From Pseudoruegeria sp. SHC-113 (GTDB taxonomy: Bacteria; Pseudomonadota; Alphaproteobacteria; Rhodobacterales; Rhodobacteraceae): a stretch of DNA of 64,000 nucleotides. Below, in pieces: positions 35,464 through 42,821 of this stretch. The position numbers were made by a program, and so were the translations under genes. Location of the stretch: the NCBI RefSeq assembly GCF_025376885.1, contig NZ_JAHUBR010000003.1, forward strand, positions 62,001-126,000, in the 5' to 3' direction. The notes under the pieces are model-generated. The model made no database searches. It was not told where the DNA came from and worked only from the letters and a program-made list of their open reading frames with translations. Numbering within the stretch: the stretch's first letter is position 1; the number at the start of each line of letters is the position of its first letter.

Positions 35464-36222
35464 TCAGCGTGTCTCCTGTGCGGCTTTGGCGCGGGCCAGA
35501 TCGGCCTTGGCAAAGCAGAGCGACATCAGTTCGTTTTCATTGCGCAGGCCTTGGGCGGTGGTCAGATCCATCGCGCCGCGTACGGCGGCTTTGACGGCCT
35601 GCGTGGCGTGGGGGGCGTGGTCCGCGATCTGGGCTGCCAGCGCGCGGGCGCGGGGCAGTTCCTCGCCCGGATCCACGAGATATTCCACCATACCGATGCG
35701 CGCGGCTTCCTCGGCGTCGAAGCGATCTCCTGTCAGCAAGATGCGCATGGCCTGCCCGTAGCCGCACATGCGTGTCAGGTGTTGCGCCGCGCCGCCCGCA
35801 CCGTTCCAACCCAGCTGCACCTCCGGCGCGGAGAAGACGGCATCGCGCGCCACGACACGCAGATCGCAGGCCAGCGCGATCTCAAGCCCGCCGCCAAGCG
35901 CCCAGCCTTTCACGGCGGCAATTGCGGGTTTGCGTAAGGCGAGGATCGGCGGGATGTAGTCGAAGCGGTTGCGCCAGGCCCAGAAATCCTCGTAGCCCTC
36001 CAGCGCCTTCACATCGGAGCCCGCGCAGAAAGCGCGGCTGCCTTCGCCGCGAAAGATCACCACCCGGATCTCCGCATCCGCATCGGCCTGCGCGCAGCAC
36101 TCGGCAATCTGGCGGTACATCTGCGGCGTCAGCGCGTTGAGCTTGGCCGGGCGATCCAGCGTGATTTCTCCGATCGGCCCATCCTTGTGTAGCCAGACAC
36201 GGCCTTCGGGCGGGGTGGACAT
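35464..36222 (-). CDS. Enoyl-CoA hydratase/isomerase family protein
   Basis: A 252-residue crotonase-fold enzyme. The oxyanion-hole segments are AFCAGSDVKAL and ALGGGLEIALACD, and both catalytic glutamates of classical hydratases seem present (GGGLE and APEVQLGW). The ATG at 36222 follows AAGGAG. It precedes the CoA-transferase gene, so it probably hydrates or dehydrates the CoA ester which that enzyme makes, as CaiD does with CaiB. The upstream region is shared with the divergent leaderless binding-protein homologue. Confidence 0.87.
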   Translation of the reverse strand: MSTPPEGRVWLHKDGPIGEITLDRPAKLNALTPQMYRQIAECCAQADADAEIRVVIFRGEGSRAFCAGSDVKALEGYEDFWAWRNRFDYIPPILALRKPAIAAVKGWALGGGLEIALACDLRVVARDAVFSAPEVQLGWNGAGGAAQHLTRMCGYGQAMRILLTGDRFDAEEAARIGMVEYLVDPGEELPRARALAAQIADHAPHATQAVKAAVRGAMDLTTAQGLRNENELMSLCFAKADLARAKAAQETR

Positions 36223-36356
36223 GGGGCGGCTCCTTACATGCGGTCCTCCTGTTTTGCCTAGCATGTAAATTTCAAATATCAAAGTTATTTGTATACTTGC
36301 AAAAAAGAGCCAGCTACGGCACACCATCGAAAAGGCCGGAGAAGGAGGGCGCGGCA
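36223..36356. promoter_or_regulatory. Divergent promoter region with AT-rich repeats
   Basis: Between the enoyl-CoA hydratase and the binding-protein homologue lies an AT-rich stretch with inverted repeat CAAATA (36273-36278) and TATTTG (36286-36291). TTTGTATACTTG (36288-36299) matches 9 of 12 bases of the CTTGTATACAAG operator found at 48216. GAAGGAGG (36341-36348) is the ribosome-binding site for the TTG start at 36357. Confidence 0.45.
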
Positions 36357-37472
36357 TTGAAGCTTTCAGGAATCACATGGGATCACCCGCGTGGCTATGA
36401 TCCGGTGGTGGCGGCTTCAGAAGCCTATGCCGAACAGACCGGTGTGGAGATCAGCTGGCAGAAGCGTTCGCTTCAGGCCTTCGCTGATGCACCCATCGCA
36501 GAGCTGGCGGAGGCGCATGATTTCATCGTGCTCGATCACCCGCACGTGGGCCAGATCGCGGAAACCGGCGCGCTTTTGCCGTTGCCCGCGCCGGAGGATG
36601 ATGGCGCGTCGCTCGGCGGTTCGGCGGAGAGCTACCTCTGGCAGGGGCAGTGCTGGGCCTATGCCATCGATGCGGCCTGCCAGATGGCCTGCCACCGCCC
36701 CGATCTGGGCGCGCCAGTTGCGAAGGTTTGGGAAGATTTCCTCCGGCCGGAGGCCAAAGCCTTCCGCCCCCTCACGCCGCTGCTGCCGGTGGATGCCTTT
36801 GACATGTTCATGACCCTCGTCGCCGGGCGCGGCGGCGCGGTGATGCCTTATGCGCCGCAGCGTTTCGTTTCTGAAGAAAACGGCCTGCATGCGCTCACCG
36901 TGTTGCGCGCCCTGTTCGCCCTCGGCCCGTCGGATCAGGTGAAGATGAACCCGATCCACGTGCTGGAAACACTCTCATCCGAGGGCGGCGATTTCGCTGC
37001 CTCTCCCTGCCTCTTCGGCTATGTGAACTACGCCCGCCAAGGCTTCCGCGCCCATCCCGTGGCCTATGTCGATCTGCCCGTCTGGCAGGGCTATAAGGGC
37101 TCGAAAGCCATTCTGGGCGGCGCGGGCATCGGTGTTTCAGCGCAAACCATAGCCCCGCGGGAGGCCATCGCCTTCGCGCAGTGGCTGGCCACGGAAGCCG
37201 TGCAGTCGGGTATCTACCTCGCCGGAAACGGCCAGCCCGCCCACCGGCGCACGTGGTTGGCCCAGCAGGCGCAGGGCGATGCCACGGGCTTCTTCAAGGG
37301 CGGTTTCGCCACCATCGACAGCGCCTGGACGCGGCCGCGCGCGCCGTGGTTTTTGGGCTTCGTGGATGATGTTTGCGAGATCATGCCGGATTTCTTCCTG
37401 AAAGCGATCCCCTGCGAAACCTTCCTTGCGCAGCTCGATGCGCTGTATCGTCATCATCTGAAAGGGGCCTGA
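36357..37472 (+). CDS. Leaderless solute-binding-protein homologue (cytosolic)
   Basis: A 371-residue protein resembling extracellular family 1 solute-binding proteins (GITWDHPRGYDPVVAASEAY, FIVLDHPHVGQIAETGAL, LFGYVNYARQGFR, GGAGIGVSAQTIAP) but without any signal peptide or lipobox. The likely start is TTG at 36357, nine bases after GAAGGAGG; upstream in-frame codons give no leader either. No permease or ATPase is adjacent. It is divergent from a CoA-transferase/enoyl-CoA hydratase pair and followed after 3 bases by an SDR and then an IdnD-like dehydrogenase. It may bind a metabolite in the cytosol; its function is unknown. Confidence 0.75.
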   Translation: MKLSGITWDHPRGYDPVVAASEAYAEQTGVEISWQKRSLQAFADAPIAELAEAHDFIVLDHPHVGQIAETGALLPLPAPEDDGASLGGSAESYLWQGQCWAYAIDAACQMACHRPDLGAPVAKVWEDFLRPEAKAFRPLTPLLPVDAFDMFMTLVAGRGGAVMPYAPQRFVSEENGLHALTVLRALFALGPSDQVKMNPIHVLETLSSEGGDFAASPCLFGYVNYARQGFRAHPVAYVDLPVWQGYKGSKAILGGAGIGVSAQTIAPREAIAFAQWLATEAVQSGIYLAGNGQPAHRRTWLAQQAQGDATGFFKGGFATIDSAWTRPRAPWFLGFVDDVCEIMPDFFLKAIPCETFLAQLDALYRHHLKGA

Positions 37473-37475
37473 GCC

Positions 37476-38192
37476 ATGCCGATTGCCGTCATCACCGGAG
37501 GAAACAAGGGCCTTGGCCTGAGCCAGGCGCGGCGTTTTCTGGACGAGGGCTTTGACGTTCACGTCGTGGCGCGCAGCGCGGGCGAGGTGGAAAGCCTCGG
37601 GCCGCGCGTAACTTTCCACGCGTGTGACATCGCGCAGGATCGCGCGGCGGATTGGCTGTCGGCCATCGTTGCCCAGCACGGGCCGATTGCCGCGCTGGTC
37701 AACAACGCTGGGGTGCATCTGAAGAAACCGGTGTGGGAGGTCGCCCCCGAAGAGCTTGACCACGTGCTCGACGTGAACCTGCGCGCCATGTTCGCGGCTT
37801 GTGGCCGCTACGTGGATTTGCACCGGGAAACCGGGGGCGCGATCGTGAACGTGGCCTCCATGGGGGCCATCATGGCGCTGCCTTCAGCGGCCGCCTATGT
37901 GACGGCGAAAACCGCCGTCGTGGGCCTGACCCGCTCCGTTGCGGTGGACGCCGCGCCCTTCGGCATCCGCTGCAACGCGGTGAGCCCCGGCTTCATCGAC
38001 ACCGACATGACCCGCGCGGTGCTGGCCAAGGATCCGGCCCGGCGCGAAAAGATCGAAGGGCGCATTCCGGGCCATGCCTTCGGCACGCCGGAAGACGTGG
38101 CCGACGCGATCTTCTATCTCGCCTCTCCCCGCGCCGCCTATGTGAACGGCGTCAACCTGCCTGTGGATGGCGGCTATGCCGTCGGCTTCTGA
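37476..38192 (+). CDS. SDR-family oxidoreductase (gluconate 5-dehydrogenase-like)
   Basis: A 238-residue SDR with TGGNKGLGLSQARRF, LVNNAGVHLKKPVWE, NVASMGAIMALPS, YVTAKTAV and NAVSPGFIDTDMTRAVL. Its pairing with an L-idonate-5-dehydrogenase-like gene just downstream recalls the idnD/idnO pair, where this type of SDR reduces 5-ketogluconate. It follows the binding-protein homologue by three bases. The substrate is inferred only from context, and generic 3-oxoacyl reductase is the alternative. Confidence 0.78.
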   Translation: MPIAVITGGNKGLGLSQARRFLDEGFDVHVVARSAGEVESLGPRVTFHACDIAQDRAADWLSAIVAQHGPIAALVNNAGVHLKKPVWEVAPEELDHVLDVNLRAMFAACGRYVDLHRETGGAIVNVASMGAIMALPSAAAYVTAKTAVVGLTRSVAVDAAPFGIRCNAVSPGFIDTDMTRAVLAKDPARREKIEGRIPGHAFGTPEDVADAIFYLASPRAAYVNGVNLPVDGGYAVGF

Positions 38193-38205
38193 TACGAGGG
38201 CCAAG

Positions 38206-39231
38206 ATGCTTCTGAAAACCCGCCTCACCGCCGCGAAAGAGATTGAAACTGCCCCTCAAGCGGAGGGGCGTGACCTTCCTGAAGGCTTCGTGCGCCTGCG
38301 GCTGGCCGTGGGCAGCCTCTGCGGCACGGATCTGCATTACTATTCCGATTTCGCCAACGCGGGCTTCGTGCTGAATGGCCCCGTCACGCTGGGCCACGAG
38401 GCCTGCGCGCGGGTGGTGGAAGGCGGCAGCAGCGGGCTGGCGGAAGGCACGCTCGTGGCGCTGAACCCGATCATGAACTGCGGCACCTGCCCGGCCTGCG
38501 AACGCGGCGAGGTGAACCTCTGCACCGCCAAGAAATTCCCCGGTTCCGCAACCACCGTGCCCCATTGGGACGGCTTCTTTCAGGGCGAGATCCTGCACCC
38601 GGCGCGCTGCTGCCGCCCAGTGGGGGATCACGTGAACCCGCGCCACCTGACCTTCGCTGAGCCGATGGCCTGCGCGCTCCATGCGCTGAACAAGGGCGGC
38701 GTTGCGGTGGGGCAAAAGGTGCTGATCACCGGCTGCGGCCCGATGGGGCTTCTGGCCATCGCCGCTGCTGCCGCGCGCGGCGTGCATGTCACGGCGCTGG
38801 ACGTCCGGCCCGAGGCCGTAGAGGCCGCGCTGCGGGTGGGGGCCAGCGAAGGCCTGGTCGCCAGCGAGGTGCCCGACGGCGCGCTGGATCGCCGCTTTGA
38901 CGTGGCGGTGGAGGCCAGCGGCGCGATCCCGGCCTTCTCGCAATGCCTGAAAGCGGTGCGCCAGAAGGGCCGCGTGGCGATCCTGTCGTCGATCCAGCCC
39001 CGCGCGGCAGAGATCCCGCTGCACCTGATCATGGTGAAGGAGATCGAGGTCGTCGGCTCCTTCCAGTTCAATGCGGAGTTCGAGGAAGCCGTGCAGCTGG
39101 TGGAATCCGGCGCTGTCGATTTCGACGCGCTCACCGCCTGCACCTATCCGCTGGCCGAGCTGAGCGATGCGCTTGGCACCATGGCCGCCGGGAAAGCGAG
39201 CGGGAAGATCCTGATTATCGGTGCCGAATAG
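38206..39231 (+). CDS. Zinc-dependent dehydrogenase, L-idonate 5-dehydrogenase-like
   Basis: A 341-residue medium-chain zinc dehydrogenase, close in length to E. coli IdnD (343). Catalytic zinc region LCGTDLHYYSDF and LGHEACARVVEG, structural zinc CGTCPACERGEVNLC, an IdnD-like KKFPGSATTVPHWDGFF segment, and the cofactor motif ITGCGPMGLLAI. The ATG at 38206 follows GAGGG, 13 bases after the SDR stop. It probably oxidises a C5 hydroxyl of an aldonate, with the SDR as partner. A terminator follows. Confidence 0.84.
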   Translation: MLLKTRLTAAKEIETAPQAEGRDLPEGFVRLRLAVGSLCGTDLHYYSDFANAGFVLNGPVTLGHEACARVVEGGSSGLAEGTLVALNPIMNCGTCPACERGEVNLCTAKKFPGSATTVPHWDGFFQGEILHPARCCRPVGDHVNPRHLTFAEPMACALHALNKGGVAVGQKVLITGCGPMGLLAIAAAAARGVHVTALDVRPEAVEAALRVGASEGLVASEVPDGALDRRFDVAVEASGAIPAFSQCLKAVRQKGRVAILSSIQPRAAEIPLHLIMVKEIEVVGSFQFNAEFEEAVQLVESGAVDFDALTACTYPLAELSDALGTMAAGKASGKILIIGAE

Positions 39232-39237
39232 CCCCGG

Positions 39238-39268
39238 GGCCCGGCCCAGTGAGGCCGGGCCGTTTTGT
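39238..39268 (+). terminator. Intrinsic terminator after idnD-like gene
   Basis: GCCCGGCC (39239-39246) pairs with GGCCGGGC (39253-39260) around a CAGTGA loop, followed by CGTTTTGT. It lies seven bases after the stop and separates this operon from the convergent kdgK gene. Confidence 0.85.
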
Positions 39269-39281
39269 CAGGTGTCTCCCG

Positions 39282-40208
39282 TCAGGCGTCTTCGGGGATG
39301 ATCGCGCCCCGGTGGCAGATCACTTTCGCGGCCAGGACATGGCCCGCTTTCGCCGCGTCCAGATCGCTTTGCCCGCGCGCAACGGCGGCAAGGAATCCCG
39401 CGTTGAAGCTGTCGCCCGCTGCGGTGCTGTCAATCACCTTTTCCACCTGCGGTAGGCCTTCGGGCGTGTTGCCCGTGGAAAGATCCAGCGGCCCTTCCGC
39501 GCCGCGTTTCAGCGCACCGCGATCCACGCCATAACCGCGCAGGCGGGCCACCACGGCCGCGCCATCAGCATCGCCGTAAAGCGCCATTTCATCGTCCACC
39601 GAGGGCAGGGCGATGTCGGCCCGCGCCCACATCGCCGCGTTCACCTCGCGCGCCACATCGGCGCTTTCCCAAAGCCTCGGGCGGTGGTTGCTGTCATAGG
39701 CGAGCGTGCCGCCGGCGGCCGAGAAGGCCTCGGCCCACGCCATGATCCGCGCGCGCACGGCGGGGGGCAGGATCGCCATGGAGATGCCGGAGATCAGCAC
39801 CAGATCGTAATCGTTCAGCCGCTCCAGCGGGACGTCGCAAGGCTCGGAGAACAGGGTGCGGGCGGCTGCAGTGGAGCGCCAGTAGCTGAAGGAGCGCTCT
39901 CCGTGCTCGTCGGTGTCGATGGCGTAAAGGCCGGGCATCATCTCGGCCCGCCGCTCGATGGCCTCGGTGCCGATGCCATGGCTTTCGATCGCCGAGAGGA
40001 TGCGCCCCGAATAGGGATCCTGCCCCAGCGCCGTCACGTAGGAGACGCTGGCCCCGGAGCCTTTCAGCCCCCGCGCCATGTAGACGGCGGTGTTGTAGGT
40101 ATCCCCGGCCACGCCGAGCAGCGCGCTGCCATCCTGCCCGGCGATCAGCTCGATCATCACCTCTCCGACACAGGCGATCTTGCGGATGGGGCGTTTCTGG
40201 GCGGTCAT
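39282..40208 (-). CDS. kdgK: 2-keto-3-deoxygluconate kinase
   Basis: KdgK phosphorylates KDG to KDPG, which enters the Entner-Doudoroff route. The 308-residue length matches E. coli KdgK (309). PfkB-family features are the N-terminal GEVMIEL, GVAGDTYNTAVYMAR, SYWRSTAAAR (a KdgK-typical stretch), YDSNHRPRLWESADV and the anion-hole/catalytic-base motif DSTAAGDSFNAG. It serves both the alginate pathway (48310-56408) and the acid-sugar dehydratases here. It stands alone, convergent with the idnD-like gene. Paired TTGGTCTG repeats lie upstream. Confidence 0.94.
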   Translation of the reverse strand: MTAQKRPIRKIACVGEVMIELIAGQDGSALLGVAGDTYNTAVYMARGLKGSGASVSYVTALGQDPYSGRILSAIESHGIGTEAIERRAEMMPGLYAIDTDEHGERSFSYWRSTAAARTLFSEPCDVPLERLNDYDLVLISGISMAILPPAVRARIMAWAEAFSAAGGTLAYDSNHRPRLWESADVAREVNAAMWARADIALPSVDDEMALYGDADGAAVVARLRGYGVDRGALKRGAEGPLDLSTGNTPEGLPQVEKVIDSTAAGDSFNAGFLAAVARGQSDLDAAKAGHVLAAKVICHRGAIIPEDA

Positions 40209-40223
40209 TTCTCTCTCCGGGTC

Positions 40224-40260
40224 TTGGTCTGGCGGGCCGCTGGGCGGCGGGTTTGGTCTG
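40224..40260 (-). promoter_or_regulatory. Direct repeats TTGGTCTG upstream of kdgK
   Basis: TTGGTCTG occurs at 40224-40231 and again at 40253-40260, 16 and 45 bases upstream of the kdgK ATG. Similar TGGTCTGGC and TTGGTCCGGC elements lie at 34181-34189 and 34201-34210. They could be half-sites for a GntR-type regulator. The evidence is repetition only. Confidence 0.35.
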
Positions 40261-40366
40261 ACAAGGGCTGCTTAGCCTAAGGGCGGGGCGAAGGCATGCG
40301 AAAAGGGTGCTGCATGCGTGTTGAAAAAGGTGATTTGCGGTGTTGCCGCCACGTTTGCGCAGGGTT

Positions 40367-41137
40367 TCAGCATGGAAAGCACGTGGGCTGCAGGAATCGG
40401 GTGATGGCCCAGAGCAGGGCCACGAGTACGGGCTGGTGCAACAGGTAGATCGCAAGGCTGTGTTGGCCCGGCCAGGCGATGAGCCGGGCCATCCTGCCGG
40501 GCTCCGCGCGCGGCCAATCGGCGATGCGCAGCCATTTAGCGGCGGCGATCCCGGCGAAGGCGGGCGCGAGCCAGGGCAGCAGCGGGATGAAATCCAGCGT
40601 CGGGCGCGGCGCGGCTAGCAGGCCGGTGAAGCTGAAGATTTCCGGCAGGGCGAGGCTCTTGCCGACCGTGGCCCAGAGCAGCACCACGAGCAGCGCGGCT
40701 GCGGCGGCATAGATCGCGGGGCGCGGCACCAGCCAGATGCCCAGAAGGCTGGCGGTAAGGATGCCGTGCAGGATGCCGAAATAGATAAAATCGCGCGGCA
40801 CGGCGATCAGCGTGGCAAGGCTCACCAGCAGGGCGGCCCCGCCGATCATCAACGCGCGGCGGCGGAAGGCGGGCCAGCGGATGCCCTCGCCATGGGCCAG
40901 CACGAGGCTGACACCGGAGAGGAAAAGAAAGCTCCCCGCGATCAGGCGGGAAAACAGCACCCAACCGCCTTCGAGTGTCATCCCCGGCGGGGCGAGGCGG
41001 AACATCTCCAGATCGCGGGCGAAGTGAAAGATCACCATGGCGATGATCGCCAGCGTGCGGGCGATGTCGAGCACGGGCAGCCGGGCGGTGTCGGATCCGG
41101 CCTCAGTCGAAACGGATACTGACGGCATAAAGGCCAT
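40367..41137 (-). CDS. DUF1624/heparan-alpha-glucosaminide N-acetyltransferase-like membrane protein
   Basis: A 256-residue integral membrane protein of the YeiB/DUF1624 acyltransferase-like group. The conserved N-terminal membrane segment LPVLDIARTLAIIAMVIFHF holds the family His, and FLFLSGVSLVLAHGEGI and LIAWPGQHSLAIYLLHQPVL are typical. About seven hydrophobic segments are visible. Such proteins are thought to transfer acyl groups across the membrane to sugars or peptidoglycan parts. It overlaps the upstream SH3-type gene by 35 bases. The substrate is unknown. Confidence 0.78.
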   Translation of the reverse strand: MAFMPSVSVSTEAGSDTARLPVLDIARTLAIIAMVIFHFARDLEMFRLAPPGMTLEGGWVLFSRLIAGSFLFLSGVSLVLAHGEGIRWPAFRRRALMIGGAALLVSLATLIAVPRDFIYFGILHGILTASLLGIWLVPRPAIYAAAAALLVVLLWATVGKSLALPEIFSFTGLLAAPRPTLDFIPLLPWLAPAFAGIAAAKWLRIADWPRAEPGRMARLIAWPGQHSLAIYLLHQPVLVALLWAITRFLQPTCFPC

Positions 41138-41741
41138 CCATTCCCCCGGTTTCTAGGAGGCGAAGCACGGCGGTGCCTGCATTCGTAAACTCGATTTCTT
41201 GCGAGTCTCCTGCCTGCGCGATACGCAAAAGCGCTGCGCCTGTGTCGTCAAAAACAATCGCCGCAATGTTCTCGGGCAGGGTGTCCGCTGCAATTTGCAA
41301 AATGGCCCCCTCTGGGACAGCGATCAGGTGATCCTCAATGCCCGCGGAAGGCAGCGTGCCGGAAAGTGTTCCCGCGCCGACCTGTCGCTGTTGATCCGGC
41401 GCTACGGCGAGGGTCGTGAGTGCTTCGGGGTCCGCACCAAAATAGGGTGCGAGGAACGCAGCGGAGGCCCAGCCGGCGGTTCCCCCATCGAGGGATTCAA
41501 CTTCACACCAGCCGCTTGCGGGGCCGCCTGTACCACCGAAGAGGCCACAGTCGATCCTGCGAAGCAGCGTGCCATCTCTCAACCGTGTCACACGCCCGGC
41601 TTCTTCGGATGGCTCCAGCCGCAGATTGAGGCTGCCGTTGATTTCTACCGCAAGGAAAGCCGTCTCTGGCAGGGAATGTGGCTCGCTCTGGGCGAATACA
41701 ACACCCGGAGCCATTGCGACGAGGCTGATCAGGTTTCGCAT
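41103..41741 (-). CDS. Periplasmic SH3-domain-like hypothetical protein
   Basis: A 212-residue exported protein: a short signal peptide (MRNLISLVAMAPGVVFAQSE) followed by a bacterial SH3-like segment (LNLRLEPSEEAGRVTRLRDG, then GWCEVESLDGGTAGWASAAF). The rest, about residues 110-212, is beta-rich and has no motif I can name. The start overlaps the stop of the L,D-transpeptidase gene by one base, so the two are probably made together and act at the cell wall. GC content looks lower than in nearby catabolic genes. Confidence 0.72.
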   Translation of the reverse strand: MRNLISLVAMAPGVVFAQSEPHSLPETAFLAVEINGSLNLRLEPSEEAGRVTRLRDGTLLRRIDCGLFGGTGGPASGWCEVESLDGGTAGWASAAFLAPYFGADPEALTTLAVAPDQQRQVGAGTLSGTLPSAGIEDHLIAVPEGAILQIAADTLPENIAAIVFDDTGAALLRIAQAGDSQEIEFTNAGTAVLRLLETGGMDGLYAVSIRFD

Positions 41742-42757
41742 CAGTTCCGCTCCGGGTTCGCAGGTGGACGGGGCGACGACAGGTTCTCGCCCGTCATGAT
41801 CACGAAATCGTCGCCAGAGCGGCGATCGGGTGTTGAAGGCAGCTCGGAAACGATGAACGTCAGTCCCGGATGCAGGCGGCCGCGCAGTTTGGCCAGCGCC
41901 TCTTTTGGCAGGGCCACCCTGTTCAGCACTTGCTCTTCGTTTCGCAGCGGGTGGCTCGGATCTGGGTGATGGGTGACACCAGACCAGTGCAGGGCACCAT
42001 CGCGCCCTTGCAATAGCAGCAGCACGTGTTCGCCTACCGGGCCTTCGCCCTCAAATGTAACGGGCCCAGAATAGACCTCGCGCCCGTCTTCCATGATGGT
42101 GATGCGGCTGTCGCCCCGTGTCGCCAAAACAGTGGTGATGGGGTAGGGCGGCGTGGCGGTCCAGTCATCAGGACGTTTCTTCTGCGCAAGATCTGCGACT
42201 GCGCCTGACAGTTCGTTTTGGTCCAGCGGAGCCAAAACAAGACCCGGGTGCACCAGTTCCCACGCATCAGACGCTGCGCCGGCCACGATCACCGGCGTTC
42301 CGATATGAGTGACCGTGAACAGTAGGCGCGAGAATTCAAGCGGCAGACGCAGACAGCCATGAGAGGCCGGGTAGCCCGGAAGATTGCCCGCGTGCATGGC
42401 AATGCCATCCCATGTGAGCCGGTTCATGTTTGGCATGGGCGCGTTGTTGTAAGTTGATGAGCGGTGTCGGGCGTCTTTTTGGAGGACGGTGAAAACGCCT
42501 GTTGGCGTTTCGTGCCCGGGTCGGCCCGACGAGCAAGTTGAAACGGCGATCCGGATGCCGTTGCGATAGACATGCACGCGCTGCTCAGGCAGCGAAGCGA
42601 CAACGGCAACCGGCCCCTGCGGCGAGCGTTCCGGATGCCATGTGAAATCGCCCGGCAGCATGTTGTCGACATTGATTTCGGTTTCCGTTGCGCGCAAGGC
42701 AGTGCCACTCGCAAAAGTCGCTACCCCGGCGGCCAGTAGCTGTCGTCGTGTCAGCAC
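41741..42757 (-). CDS. L,D-transpeptidase (YkuD family)
   Basis: A 338-residue cell-wall enzyme. The YkuD domain has a clear active site, AMHAGNLPGYPASHGCLRLP, with the H-x14-17-S/T-H-G-C arrangement; the Cys attacks peptide stem residue 3 or 4 to cross-link or attach proteins. I propose GTG at 42757, which follows AGGAAGGG and gives an N-terminal LTRRQLLAAGVATFASGTA with a twin-arginine-like signal. An in-frame ATG at 42829 would add an unlikely leader. Downstream it is coupled to the SH3-type gene. Confidence 0.85.
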   Translation of the reverse strand: MLTRRQLLAAGVATFASGTALRATETEINVDNMLPGDFTWHPERSPQGPVAVVASLPEQRVHVYRNGIRIAVSTCSSGRPGHETPTGVFTVLQKDARHRSSTYNNAPMPNMNRLTWDGIAMHAGNLPGYPASHGCLRLPLEFSRLLFTVTHIGTPVIVAGAASDAWELVHPGLVLAPLDQNELSGAVADLAQKKRPDDWTATPPYPITTVLATRGDSRITIMEDGREVYSGPVTFEGEGPVGEHVLLLLQGRDGALHWSGVTHHPDPSHPLRNEEQVLNRVALPKEALAKLRGRLHPGLTFIVSELPSTPDRRSGDDFVIMTGENLSSPRPPANPERN

Positions 42758-42821
42758 GGGTGATCCCTTCCTAACGTCCTCGATACCTGTGCTGGGTATG
42801 ATCGTTGTGGGGCAAGTGAAG

